In this document: positions 8,713 through 16,483 of the stretch, one piece after another
Position numbering within the stretch: the first letter of the stretch is position 1
How the letters are laid out: every line of letters begins with the position of its first letter
DNA from: Acidobacteriota bacterium
Lineage (GTDB): Bacteria; Acidobacteriota; JAAYUB01
Length of the DNA stretch: 54,779 nt
Direction: 5' to 3'
Assembly (NCBI GenBank): GCA_018001935.1
Contig: JAGNHB010000038.1
Location: 1-54,779, forward strand
Position numbers and translations under genes: made by a program
Notes under the pieces: model-generated
What the model was told of the DNA's origin: nothing
Database searches by the model: none
Seen by the model: only the letters and a program-made list of their open reading frames with translations

Positions 8713-9561
8713 TTAAAACATTCGTTCGAGCAGTTTGAGGAAGAAGTCCTGACACCACACCCGGAGTCCCTCCTGCTCCCGAAGAGGCAGAAAGCGCTGC
8801 ACGTCGGCCCGCGTGCCGTCCCAATCGATGCGCCGGATGGCCGCCGTCATGTTTTGCCGTAACCATTCCGGCGTCACTTGAGGGGGATCTCCGGCCCAGG
8901 GCCCCTGCTGGTACAAGGCATTCTGCAACAGACCGAGATCAGGTTGGGTTCTGCGCGAAACATACCACATGAAATCATACCAGTCGCGACCTTTAACGTA
9001 CGGACGGCAGAGAAGAGCGTGCAGCTTCAGAGCGAATCCCGACTCCAGGGACTGCGCCGTCAAGGGCGTCGTGACCGGGAAGGTCAGGTAGTGGGTGGCG
9101 AAGGTCGATCCAAGGGGTGGATTGGTGTCAATTTCCAGTTTGATGCGGATCTTGCGGGCCTGGAATCGCTCGAAGGGGAGGTCGAGCATCAGGATCTTGC
9201 CGATGGAATCGGTCTTCAGGAATGCTTTCTGAACGGCTGCCCCCGCCTGGGACTTGTCCTGCACCTCGAACGGGATGCCGTCCAATTCGAGGTCTTTCCG
9301 GACCGATTCCAGGTAGCCCTGCCAGCGGAAGTCGGGGCCGGGTTCCTTGAGCAGGAAATCCAGGTCTTCCGAAAAGCGATTCATGCTCCATAAAATACGC
9401 AGACAGGTGCCGCCGTGGAACAGTGCCTTCAGGAAAAGGCCCGCCCGGGCGAGACTCGACAACACGTAATGCTGCATGAGTTCCTGGAGCATATTCTCCT
9501 GCTCCACCGGGTTCGCGGGCGAGTACTCGCGGATTTTCGCGCCGAGGACTTTATTCAGCAT
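8713..9561 (-). CDS. AbiEii/AbiGii-type nucleotidyltransferase toxin
   Basis: A 282-residue protein of the PF08843-type nucleotidyltransferase toxins. It shows FHGGTCLRILWSMNRFSEDL (Gly50-Gly51, then Asp66 and Asp68 in SEDLDF), the signature of the family, and the later KLHALLCRPYVKGRDWYDF block that carries the conserved Lys and Asp. The length is normal and no break is seen. It overlaps the end of the upstream antitoxin gene by 11 bases, and GGAG lies eight bases before the ATG. It is the second intact abiE toxin of the window and belongs to a different subfamily from the one at 3285-4226, which lacks the HGGT motif. Confidence 0.9.
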   Translation of the reverse strand: MLNKVLGAKIREYSPANPVEQENMLQELMQHYVLSSLARAGLFLKALFHGGTCLRILWSMNRFSEDLDFLLKEPGPDFRWQGYLESVRKDLELDGIPFEVQDKSQAGAAVQKAFLKTDSIGKILMLDLPFERFQARKIRIKLEIDTNPPLGSTFATHYLTFPVTTPLTAQSLESGFALKLHALLCRPYVKGRDWYDFMWYVSRRTQPDLGLLQNALYQQGPWAGDPPQVTPEWLRQNMTAAIRRIDWDGTRADVQRFLPLREQEGLRVWCQDFFLKLLERMF

Positions 9562-10210
9562 GACGGATCGCTCCTTTCAGCCCTTCGAGGTAAGCCTGGA
9601 CGCGCCGGTTGCATAGGCTTTCCTTGATTTCCTCCAGCCGGTCGAAGGAGAGCGAATGAAGGTCGTCCTCCTCGATTCTCAGTGATTCGGTCAGGTAGCC
9701 GAGGCCATCCCGACGCCAGGTAATACCCCGGTTCAGGTAGACGGCGTCGGCGATGGCGCGCAGGGGGGTGGCGACGAAGGCCCAGGCGGCCCGGCCGACG
9801 GAGACGGCCTCCACCCCGGCCCGGGGCTGGCGGGCCGGCACGCGCTGGAAGCTGAACACCCCCTCCGGGGTGGAGAACACCCGGCTGCGGCCGGCCGTGA
9901 CGCTGCTCACCTGGTAGACGGCCTCGGGGATGAGCCCGTGGTGGGCCAGGGCCGATTCCAGGCTGACGTGGGAGGGGAAGTGCAGGACTGCCGCCGTCAC
10001 GAAGGGGTGCAGGGGCGACTTCCGAAAGGGTTGGGCCAGAACGAACAAGCCGGGTTTCAGGCGCAGGATCTCCCCGGCCCGGCACGCCCGGTGCACCAAC
10101 TGCGTCCGGGCCCCCTCGCTGCTGTCCGGAAAGAGGTTGTGAATCACGGTCTCATCGAACAACCCGCCGGGTGGCGCCAGTAAAAATACTTTTTCGGTCA
10201 GTTTTTGCAT
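9551..10210 (-). CDS. AbiEi-family antitoxin
   Basis: A 219-residue antitoxin/autorepressor. The N-terminal half has the winged-helix pattern RACRAGEILRLKPGLFVL, then the family-typical HVSLESALAHHGLIPEAVYQ and SVTAGRSRVFSTPEGVFSF, and later FVATPLRAIADAVYLNRG, the conserved 'ATP-x-KAL-D' type block. The gene is first in the operon and overlaps the toxin by 11 bases. Upstream on the minus strand TTGCAT, 15-17 bases and TATAAA/TAAACT form a plausible promoter in an AT-rich stretch near 10215-10245, giving a leader of only a few bases. No operator palindrome stands out here. Confidence 0.88.
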   Translation of the reverse strand: MQKLTEKVFLLAPPGGLFDETVIHNLFPDSSEGARTQLVHRACRAGEILRLKPGLFVLAQPFRKSPLHPFVTAAVLHFPSHVSLESALAHHGLIPEAVYQVSSVTAGRSRVFSTPEGVFSFQRVPARQPRAGVEAVSVGRAAWAFVATPLRAIADAVYLNRGITWRRDGLGYLTESLRIEEDDLHSLSFDRLEEIKESLCNRRVQAYLEGLKGAIRHAE

Positions 10211-10360
10211 TTTTTGCCTTTAGTTTATAATATTCGTAATCCGGATGCAAGAATTATTGCGGGTGCCGACAGGGGGTCCATCAAGGTTTCCGCCAGGACT
10301 GGCTGATCGGGTTGGGGTTGGCGTGAGGGGAGAAGGAACGGGAACACTCCACCTGGAGCA

Positions 10361-10653
10361 GGATGTGCCTTTCCCGCCATGCTGGATCTTGGGCCGTGAG
10401 ATCGGATCGAAACCGCTGTGTCGGGGCTCATATCACACCCACGTCCAGTGCTGCGTTCAGGCGGCGCGACGGCAGGACCTCCGCCGCGCGCGACAGCTCC
10501 GCAACCGTCACCTTGCGCCGGCGTAGCGCATCCTGGAATGCCTCCATCGCGGCTTCGGGCCCTACGAGTCGCTCGAAGCGGAAGCAGTCGGCGATGGTGC
10601 GAGCGGGCGAAGTGATGCGCGCTTGCACGCCCTCGAACTCCGTCTTCTGTATC
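10361..10653 (-). pseudogene. abiEi/abiEii relic: duplicate of the 4.2-kb locus with the toxin body deleted
   Basis: Bases 10402-10653 repeat 4192-4449 almost exactly (by eye well above 90%). On the minus strand they encode the antitoxin C-terminus from SPARTIADCFRF to NAALDVGVI, then the toxin start MSPDTAVSIRSH. After SIRSH the toxin is lost, and the sequence joins directly to the 40-bp element otherwise found downstream of the intact toxin at 3173-3212. So this is a second, internally deleted copy of the same operon. The 5' side ends at TCTGTATC, where the copies diverge. It cannot make either protein. Confidence 0.85.
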
Positions 10654-10883
10654 GAAAATTTTATCCTCCATCGCCCGGTTTGAAGACGCGATCTGTATAT
10701 GCTTGCGTTTTAATGATGCCATCAACATTCTGCAAGGGTATTTTGCCGAACGGTGCTCGGTACCGCCTGCACGCGCTCAGGTCCGGCTCTTTTTCCATAA
10801 TCCGAGCGCAGGGAAGATTTTGTCGACGAGTGATCCCGAGCCCATGGAGTGTTTGGATAGTGTGCATTACATATCATGCTTTT

Positions 10884-10912
10884 TTGATTGAAATGGGATT
10901 TTGATTTATATA
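10884..10912 (+). promoter_or_regulatory. hipBA promoter TTGATT-17-TATATA
   Basis: TTGATT (10884-10889), 17 bases, TATATA (10907-10912), then ten bases to the hipB ATG. The leader would be only about three bases, too short for a Shine-Dalgarno site. The region 10654-10883 upstream shows no gene. Confidence 0.65.
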
Positions 10913-10922
10913 AAATGCATTC

Positions 10923-11168
10923 ATGTTGATCGATATCGGCCATCACATCCAATCCGAGAGAAAAAGGCGGGGACTCACCCAAAGCCAGGTGGCGGCGGCC
11001 CTGGGGATGAGCCGGACCACCATCGGCCAGATCGAGAACGGCACCGTGCAGGACGTGGGGGTCCGGAAACTGATCCGTCTGCTGGAGTTCCTCGAACTCG
11101 AACTGGCGGTCCGGCCGGCAGGGGCGCCCCCGACGCTGGATGAACTCCGTGAGGAGGTGGACCGTTGA
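10923..11168 (+). CDS. hipB: HipB-like XRE-family antitoxin/repressor
   Basis: An 81-residue helix-turn-helix protein: GHHIQSERKRRGLTQSQVAA then LGMSRTTIGQIENGT is a clear XRE fold. HipB binds HipA and represses the operon. The C-terminal tail (AGAPPTLDELREEVDR) is short. It starts at the ATG at 10923, and the predicted transcript begins only a few bases before it. The stop overlaps the hipA start by four bases (TTGA), the classic hipBA arrangement, and GAGGAGG inside the hipB end serves hipA. A palindromic AATGCATT at 10914-10921 sits between the -10 box and the start, but no typical HipB operator was recognised. Confidence 0.87.
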   Translation: MLIDIGHHIQSERKRRGLTQSQVAAALGMSRTTIGQIENGTVQDVGVRKLIRLLEFLELELAVRPAGAPPTLDELREEVDR

Positions 11169-12361
11169 CGACGGGACCCGGGCCCCTGGCTGTCTGGGCG
11201 GGAGACTCCCGGGCCGGGACCCTGACCCGGGAACGGCGTCAGGACTACGTTTTCGCGTACCTCCCCGACGCCTCCCTCCCGGCGCAGGTGTCGCTGACCA
11301 TGCCGATCCGCCTGGGGAGCTGGAACAGCCGGGAGCTTCACCCCATCTTCCAGATGAACCTGCCCGAGGGGGCCCTCCTGGACGTCGTTCGGCGGGCCAT
11401 CGCCAAGTTGGTCGGCGAGGACGACCTCGCCGTCCTGAGCGTCACGGGCGGCAACCCGGTCGGGCGCAACCGCTTCACGGCACCCGGCGCCGACCCGCCG
11501 ACCCAACCCCGGGCCACGGAGTCGCTGGACGCCCTGCTGACCTACCCCGACGCCCGGGAACTGTTCCACGAGCTTCTGGAACGCTATGCGCTCCGGTCCG
11601 GGGTGTCCGGGGTCCAGCCGAAGGTGCTTTTGGACGCGGCTGACCGGGGGGCCCTGGCTTCCACCCGCTTCATCGTCAAAAGCTGGGGGACCGACACACC
11701 GCAGCTGGCCGCCAACGAGTTCTTCTGCATGAGTGCGGCCCGGCGGGCGAGGATCCCGACCCCGGAGTTCCACCTTTCCGACAACGGCGGGCTGTTCGTC
11801 ATGCGGCGCTTCGACGTCGCCCCCGATGGCGCCGCCCTGGGCTTCGAGGACATGGCCAGCCTGCAGGGGCTGGGGACCCCCGACAAGTACCGGGGGAGCT
11901 ACGAGCGCGTGGCGCGCAGCCTCACGTCGTTCGTCTCTGGGGAACACCTGCCGGCGGCCCGTGAGACGTTCTTCGCCGTGCTGGTCCTCTCGGTGGTGGT
12001 CCGCAACGGCGACGCCCACCTCAAGAACTTCGGCGTGCTCTACCCCATTCCCGGCGGCCCGGTGGCGATGGCGCCGGCCTACGACATCGTGACCACCGCG
12101 GCCTACCTCCGCCACGACGTGCCGGCGCTCACCCTGGACGGGACGAAGCGATGGTGGCCGCGAAAGGCCCTTGAAAAATTCGCCCGGGTCCACCTGACCT
12201 TGCCGGTGAAGACCGTCCGGGAGACTTTCCAGCGGGTCGCCGACGCCGTTTCCGACACCCGCAAGGACCTCGTCGCCTACGCGGCGGAACACCCCGACTT
12301 CCGCGCCGTGGGTGACGCGATGCTCCGGGCCTGGGAGGAGGGGCTGCGAGAGTTGAAATGA
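11165..12361 (+). CDS. hipA: HipA-like Ser/Thr kinase toxin
   Basis: A 398-residue kinase of the HipA family, which phosphorylates translation factors such as aminoacyl-tRNA synthetases and induces dormancy. I see the P-loop-like SGVQPKVLL (147-155), the ATP-binding Lys172 in FIVKSW, the AANEFFCM helix, the catalytic loop RNGDAHLKN (Asp283, Asn288) and the metal-binding AYDIV (Asp307). The N-terminal subdomain carries the usual MNLPEG loop. All key residues are present, so it should be active. The start is TTG at 11165, overlapping hipB by four bases with GAGGAGG eight bases upstream. It ends 13 bases before a convergent pseudogene. Confidence 0.9.
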   Translation: MTTGPGPLAVWAGDSRAGTLTRERRQDYVFAYLPDASLPAQVSLTMPIRLGSWNSRELHPIFQMNLPEGALLDVVRRAIAKLVGEDDLAVLSVTGGNPVGRNRFTAPGADPPTQPRATESLDALLTYPDARELFHELLERYALRSGVSGVQPKVLLDAADRGALASTRFIVKSWGTDTPQLAANEFFCMSAARRARIPTPEFHLSDNGGLFVMRRFDVAPDGAALGFEDMASLQGLGTPDKYRGSYERVARSLTSFVSGEHLPAARETFFAVLVLSVVVRNGDAHLKNFGVLYPIPGGPVAMAPAYDIVTTAAYLRHDVPALTLDGTKRWWPRKALEKFARVHLTLPVKTVRETFQRVADAVSDTRKDLVAYAAEHPDFRAVGDAMLRAWEEGLRELK

Positions 12362-12374
12362 GAGCCCACGGTCC

Positions 12375-12989
12375 TCACCGTGAAAGAGCATCCCCCGGGA
12401 GACCCCCGATGATCTTCGGCAGCTCCGACAGGGCGTAGAGGGGAACATTCACCAGCGGTCCCTCCGCGCGGTAGTCCGACAGGGAGGTCCTGACCGCCAG
12501 GGCCGGCCGGAACTTTTGAGTATAGACTTTCAGGCTTTTCGCCTGCAGGTTCTCCCCCGCTTTCACCTCGAGGGGGATCACGTCGCCGCCGAACTGGGCG
12601 ACAAAATCCACTTCGGCGTTGCCGGAATCCGACGACCAGTAATACAACGGCGGCGGGTTGTCCATCGAGGTCAATTGTTGCATCACGAATTGTTCCGTCA
12701 GGGCACCCTTGAACTCCGAGAAAAGGCGGTTGCCGTCCAGCAGCGTCCGGGGATCGAGCTCACCCATCGCACCCAGGAGCCCCACGTCCACCAGGAAGAG
12801 CTTGAAGGCGCCCGTATCCTCGTACGCTTTGATGGGGATGGAGGGAGCGGACAACCGGTGGATCCGGTGCAGCAGGCCGCAATCGCACAGCCACGCCAGT
12901 TCCTGAAGGATCTCCCGCAATGCGCGCACACTGTCCTCGACTGTATGCGCCTCAAATCGCGCAAGCATCTGACGTACGGCTTCATTCAT
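12375..12989 (-). pseudogene. Chimera: AbiEii toxin N-terminus fused in frame to DUF4143 ATPase C-terminus
   Basis: The first ~34 residues (MNEAVRQMLARFEAHTVEDS, VRALREILQE) match the start of HGGT-type AbiEii toxins. From AWLCDCGLLHRI onward the protein is the C-terminal half of an AAA_14/DUF4143 ATPase: PIKAYEDTGAFKLFLVDVGL, ALTEQFVMQQL, then the PD-(D/E)xK-like EVDFVAQFGGDVIPLEVKAG. The toxin active site and the ATPase Walker motifs are both gone. The start (ATG 12989) has GGAGGT eight bases upstream and follows an intact abiEi gene, so the native toxin translation signal now drives the hybrid. It is probably a deletion product; a functional hybrid is possible but unproven. Confidence 0.75.
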
Positions 12990-13088
12990 CTTCAATGACC
13001 TCCGAGATGCGGCATCGGCGTCCCGCCGAGGATAAACAGAAGAGTCGCGAATTGATCTGGAGAGACTTTTCGATTGTTGCCGGCATTA

Positions 13089-13769
13089 TCATGCCTTGCC
13101 CAATCGCCGACTGAGGTTTCGGACCAGTCCGCCCAACAGACGCATTTTCCGGGAACGACAGCGCTCCGCGATGGTATCGATTGCCTTTGCGTTGAATTCG
13201 GCCAGGGCTTGGTCATCGATGCGCAGATTCTCAACCAGATAAGAATGGATCTCGGCCTGGCTGTGCAAGCCAGCGCCGCGATCATGGTGGATTTTGTCGC
13301 AAAGGGCCTTTTCCGGGGTGGCGATGAGAAATGCACCCTGATCGAGAGCGACCCGGTCAATGCCCTCCTGATAAGCGGCTGACGGCGTCATGCTGTAGGT
13401 GAATAGCCCGGCCGGGGTTTGAAAGCGGCGGCTGCGTCCGTAGGACACGGAGGTGAGGGTCTCAACCCGCTCGGGGATCAGACCATGGTAATGCAGGGCA
13501 TAGTCCAGAGAGACATAGGAGGGGCCGTAGATCATGTTCGCGAGGATCTCACGGGAATACGGGCGGCGGGCGTAAGCTGGGCCGAAGACATAGATGCCCT
13601 TTTTAATGCGCACGATGACGCCTTGGCGCAGCAGGGCGGTGATCTTATCTCGCGGACGCTCATAGCCGCGCAGGCAGTCGAGAAGTGCCTGATAGTCAAA
13701 CTCCTCGGTGGATATGCGCTTGCGTAGCTCCAGTATCATAAAAAATCGCATCCTCTCCTTTGCGGACAT
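13089..13769 (-). CDS. AbiEi-family antitoxin, toxin partner replaced by a chimera
   Basis: A 226-residue winged-helix antitoxin: LRQGVIVRIKKGIYVFGPAY is the winged-helix turn, followed by YVSLDYALHYHGLIPERVE, SVSYGRSRRFQTPAGLFTY and FLIATPEKALCDKIHHD. Several starts are possible (13769, 13751, 13739). I take 13769 because a TAATAT box ends five bases before it, as at other starts in the island, though no good -35 is visible. The gene is complete, but its toxin survives only as ~34 residues in the next gene, leaving an orphan antitoxin. A perfect 15-bp inverted repeat just upstream is the presumed operator. Confidence 0.85.
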   Translation of the reverse strand: MSAKERMRFFMILELRKRISTEEFDYQALLDCLRGYERPRDKITALLRQGVIVRIKKGIYVFGPAYARRPYSREILANMIYGPSYVSLDYALHYHGLIPERVETLTSVSYGRSRRFQTPAGLFTYSMTPSAAYQEGIDRVALDQGAFLIATPEKALCDKIHHDRGAGLHSQAEIHSYLVENLRIDDQALAEFNAKAIDTIAERCRSRKMRLLGGLVRNLSRRLGKA

Positions 13770-13781
13770 ATATCATATTAC

Positions 13782-13818
13782 AGCATAGTATGTCGACAGA
13801 TTTTCGACATACTATGCT
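13782..13818. promoter_or_regulatory. abiE operator: perfect 15-bp inverted repeat
   Basis: AGCATAGTATGTCGA (13782-13796) and its exact complement (13804-13818) are separated by seven bases. It lies immediately upstream of the -10-like TAATAT of the AbiEi gene, where AbiEi autoregulatory sites are expected. Confidence 0.75.
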
Positions 13819-14427
13819 GAAACGAGTTCTGCCTGTCAATCACCCTATTCGGGATTCCCCGAAATGATGCCCATCGCCTTCAACCTCAGATTCTATAACC
13901 GGGCCCACACCAGGGGAATAGCCGTCCCCTTGGACCCCGTAGGCGTGAGAACCACAGGCCCGCTTCCGGATCGGCCGACGGGCGGCCTCGCTTCCAGGCT
14001 TGCCGGACACTCCGGCTCCACCCGCCCTTCGCGCGCTCCTGGCACCAGTTTTTTCCGTCACTCGTCGCGCCTGCCCGGATCCGGGCGGGCTCCGCCGGCG
14101 TCAACGGTGGCCCGGCCCTCCTCCCCCCGGCGCACGGGTCGCGCCGGACCTTTCCCTCCGGCCGGGCTCCGGCCTGGGGCGGCGAGCATAAGCGACTCCC
14201 TCCCCGCCCGGGCTCGGGTCCCCTCCCATTATCCCTCTCAGCAGCTCCGCTTCGCTTTCCGTCCTCCGGTCCCGTCCGTCACGCCCCGTGCCGCCTGCGC
14301 GGCCGGGGCTTCGTCGGTTCCGGGCGCCGTTCGCGCCGTCGCCGGCGACCGCGCCAAGGGTCACGCCAGGGGTCTTCGCTTGCTCCGGCCCCCGTCATGC
14401 CCCTTGCCTCCGGGCGGCCGTTGCGGC
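13819..14427. other. Gene-free GC-rich stretch
   Basis: All frames across this roughly 600-base stretch are Arg/Pro/Ser-rich and lack ribosome sites, so I see no gene. It contains a short palindrome GCCCGGATCCGGGC near 14069 and leads into a conserved hairpin element. It may be remnant intergenic DNA of the former mobile element. Confidence 0.45.
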
Positions 14428-14510
14428 TCCGGTGCGGGGTGGACTTTTTTCAATGTTCCCCCCTGCGGCCTCAGCCCACGGTGAAGGCCGCAGGGGGAAA
14501 CAATGTTTTT
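14428..14510 (+). repeat. Conserved hairpin element, copy 1
   Basis: A block starting TCCGGTGCGGGGTGGAC is almost identical to 20974-21048. Inside it, 14454-14471 pairs with 14485-14502 over 18 positions with one mismatch (core CCCCTGCGGCCT/AGGCCGCAGGGG), loop 13 bases, followed by a T-run. On the plus strand it could act as an intrinsic terminator or attenuator before the gene at 14546. Confidence 0.7.
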
Positions 14511-14545
14511 CGCCAAGGCGGTCAAAACCAATCACGGAGGTTTCC

Positions 14546-14836
14546 ATGTACTCGGGAGATGAATTCTACGGCGACGAGATCACTTCATCCATCGACGGCG
14601 AGGAGGCCGTTCTCCTGCGCTGCCCGCGCTGCGGCGTCATGGACGACGCCCCCTGGCTGTGGGTCAGCAACGGCGGGCAGCGCCGCTGCGACCTGTGCTG
14701 GGAGGTCATGGTCCCGGAGGACCCGGACTTCACCTTCTCGGAGCCGGAATGGAACGACGACTTCGACGTCTCCTCCGCCCTGGCCTCCGCCGGCTGGGGG
14801 ACGGACGAGGACTACGGCTGTTTCGGCGAGGAATGA
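14546..14836 (+). CDS. Small acidic zinc-ribbon protein, 96 aa
   Basis: I do not know the family. The protein (MYSGDEFYGDEITSSIDGEE) has CPRCG near residue 31 and CDLCW near residue 52, a likely zinc ribbon, and a very acidic C-terminal half (EDPDFTFSEPEWNDDFD). GGAGG stands six bases before the ATG. It is preceded by the conserved hairpin element. A broken, frameshifted relic of the same gene lies at 27257-27365, so this family has been duplicated or moved within the island. A small companion gene follows at 14884. Acidic small proteins of this kind occur on mobile elements; DNA mimicry is conceivable but untested. Confidence 0.75.
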   Translation: MYSGDEFYGDEITSSIDGEEAVLLRCPRCGVMDDAPWLWVSNGGQRRCDLCWEVMVPEDPDFTFSEPEWNDDFDVSSALASAGWGTDEDYGCFGEE

Positions 14837-14883
14837 ACACCTCGGGGGCCGCGCATCCGGACCACGCGGAAAGGAGGAAAACC

Positions 14884-15021
14884 ATGAACATGAACGCGAA
14901 CGACGCCCGCCTGTGGGACGTCCTGTGGATGGCCCGCTGCGCCGCCGCCCGGGCCATGGCCGGGGAGAGCGAGGTGGAGGTGAAGCGGAAGCTGTACCTG
15001 TTTGAGCCAAAGCATTATTAA
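14884..15021 (+). CDS. Small protein, 45 aa
   Basis: The protein reads MNMNANDARLWDVLWMARCA and ends KRKLYLFEPKHY. An AGGAGG stands five bases before the ATG and it follows the zinc-ribbon gene by 47 bases, so the pair probably form one transcript. It is likely one helix with no membrane segment. No family is recognised. The good ribosome site and the composition support a real gene. Confidence 0.6.
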   Translation: MNMNANDARLWDVLWMARCAAARAMAGESEVEVKRKLYLFEPKHY

Positions 15022-15080
15022 CGTTTACACTTTGTTTTCCGGGAAACAGCCTGAGGCCTCTGAGAGAGGGAGCGCGGTCG

Positions 15081-15245
15081 AATGGGCGCCCATTTTCGTT
15101 TAATAATCAAGATCCCGAGTATTGCGTCCTCAATGAATCTGTGGGAAGATTACTCCATCAGATCGGCGAGCTTTTGAAGAGGCAGGGGATCAATAACACG
15201 AAAGAAGGACAATCGGAGGTATCTCTGTGCCCCAAATCTATCTGA
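15081..15245 (+). pseudogene. C-terminal fragment of an unknown gene preceding zeta kinase
   Basis: One frame reads NNQDPEYCVLNESVGRLLHQ, IGELLKRQGINNTKEGQ and stops at 15243-15245, overlapping the zeta start by 19 bases. The composition is protein-like, but I see no ATG, GTG or TTG start with a ribosome site upstream. It may be the 3' end of a lost first gene of the operon, or a small antitoxin with an unusual start. Confidence 0.4.
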
Positions 15246-15799
15246 TTGGAGGCCCGAACGGGGCCGGTAAGACAACGTCGGCCATGACACTGCTGCCGGA
15301 ACTGCTCCAATGCGAGGAATACGTGAATGCCGATGCTATCGCGGCAGGGTTGTCCCCCTTCGCTCCAGGCACGGTGGCCATCACGGCGGGTCGGCTCATG
15401 GTGCGAAGAATTGAGTGGCTTGCCCAGCATCGAAAGGATTTTGCGTTCGAAACGACAATGGCTTCCCGAATGTTCGTATCGTTTCTGCAGGAGCGGAAAC
15501 GGGATGGATATTCGGTTAACCTCCTTTATCTCTGGTTGATGAGTCCGGAACTGGCCCTCCGGCGCGTAGCTTCAAGGGTGATGGACGGGGGGCACCATGT
15601 TCCGGAAGAATTAATCAGGAGACGATATCGGACTGGCTTGATGAATTTTTTCAATCGCTACATTCCTATTGCCGATTCATGGACCTTGTATGACAATTCA
15701 GGGTTCGAGCCCCGCCTGGTCGCCCTGGGTTCCGTGGAGGAAGCATTGACGATCCGTGATGAGCCCACTTGGGCCTCAATTCAGGAGATGATACGATGA
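15227..15799 (+). CDS. Zeta-toxin-like P-loop kinase
   Basis: A 190-residue kinase. Zeta toxins phosphorylate UDP-N-acetylglucosamine precursors; others in the family act on different small molecules. Motifs: Walker A GGPNGAGKTT (8-17), NADAIAAGLSPF (34-45, substrate loop with Asp36), FETTMASR (Glu75), the Arg pair in LALRRVASRV and the lid GGHHVPEELIRRRY, then WTLYDNSG. The start is GTG at 15227 with CGGAGG upstream. The downstream partner overlaps it by four bases (ATGA). The gene order is unlike classical epsilon-zeta, where the antitoxin precedes the toxin. It is complete and probably active. Confidence 0.85.
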   Translation: MPQIYLIGGPNGAGKTTSAMTLLPELLQCEEYVNADAIAAGLSPFAPGTVAITAGRLMVRRIEWLAQHRKDFAFETTMASRMFVSFLQERKRDGYSVNLLYLWLMSPELALRRVASRVMDGGHHVPEELIRRRYRTGLMNFFNRYIPIADSWTLYDNSGFEPRLVALGSVEEALTIRDEPTWASIQEMIR

Positions 15800-16023
15800 A
15801 AGCGAGTGAAAAGCAGGAGTTATTCAGAAAGATCGACCTGGGAGTCCGCCGCGGTGCTGCCCGGGCGCAAGCCGAGCATAAAAAGGCTGGGCGACCGATC
15901 TATGTCTGGAAGGACGGAAAAGTGGTCGAGGTGCCACCGGAAGAGATCATCATTTCTGAGATAAAGGAAGACTCGATCAACAAACAGGCCCCGAAGGTGC
16001 ACCCTTGCGCTCCAGAAGGGTAG
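15796..16023 (+). CDS. Small partner of the zeta-like kinase, 75 aa
   Basis: The protein starts MKASEKQELFRKIDLGVRRG, has a basic helical N-terminal half (ARAQAEHKKAGRP) and a short strand segment IYVWKDGKVVEVPPEEI. This pattern, a helix followed by 'PIYVWxDGKVV', is common for small proteins encoded right after zeta-like kinases, as I recall. It overlaps the kinase stop as ATGA, so the two are translationally coupled. It is the natural candidate for the antitoxin. No DNA-binding domain is visible. Confidence 0.72.
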   Translation: MKASEKQELFRKIDLGVRRGAARAQAEHKKAGRPIYVWKDGKVVEVPPEEIIISEIKEDSINKQAPKVHPCAPEG

Positions 16024-16084
16024 GGAACGAAAGACACTCCGTGGCCTGGCGCCTGGCCTGATGGGAGATTGGCCCGGCTCGATT

Positions 16085-16379
16085 TCACAGGCTGGCCTCC
16101 AGTTTCTCCCGGAGTAGTTTCTCCGCCAGTTCCCGCTCGCGCGCCCGGCCTTCCCTCAAAGCGTCCACCAGAGCGAGAAGTTCGCAGAGTGCGGCATCGC
16201 GTCAGGCTGCCTCTGAGGGTCGTAGAGCCTGGCCGCCATCGCCCGCTTCAGGCCGCCATGGACCTCCGAGGGGCTCATGACCAGTTCCTGGGCGAGGGAA
16301 CCGTAAGACCAGGGCAATGGACCCCGAACGATGAGTTTTAAAAGAATGACAACATCCTGCGGTTTAGAATCATGACCAT
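16085..16379 (-). pseudogene. Winged-helix regulator gene, internally deleted and frameshifted
   Basis: The reading PQDVVILLKLIVRGPLPWSY, GSLAQELVMSPSEVHGGLKR, AMAARLYDPQRQ is the N-terminal HTH of a widespread ~200-residue protein family. Right after this the frame must shift to read DAALCELLALVDALREGRAR and ERELAEKLLREKL, which I recall as the C-terminus of the same family. The middle third (HGLRYAFP-type region) is missing. The start is also off frame: ATG at 16379 or 16373 needs one more T to enter PQDVV. So three lesions are inferred. It lies 104 bases downstream of the DUF6493-like gene and may once have belonged to that transcript. Confidence 0.65.
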
Positions 16380-16396
16380 ATTCTATTCGCGAATAG
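16380..16396. promoter_or_regulatory. Palindrome overlapping a -10 box (CTATTCGCGAATAG)
   Basis: The 14-bp perfect palindrome at 16383-16396 overlaps TAGAAT (minus strand, 16380-16385), a -10-like box that ends six bases before the ATG at 16373. It could be an operator of the broken HTH gene. The -35 match is poor. Confidence 0.4.
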
Positions 16397-16483
16397 CGAA
16401 TGACGTAAGGGAATTCCGCTTTCCGATGTAGTTGACGACCGTTGGGTGCTCCGGAAGCCTGTTCGCTGAACTCCCGAGAGAGC

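Noticed and set aside
13864..14484. A 206-codon open frame on the plus strand
   Set aside because: Composition is dominated by Arg, Pro, Ala and Ser as expected of random GC-rich DNA, no ribosome site precedes it, and its end runs through the conserved hairpin element.
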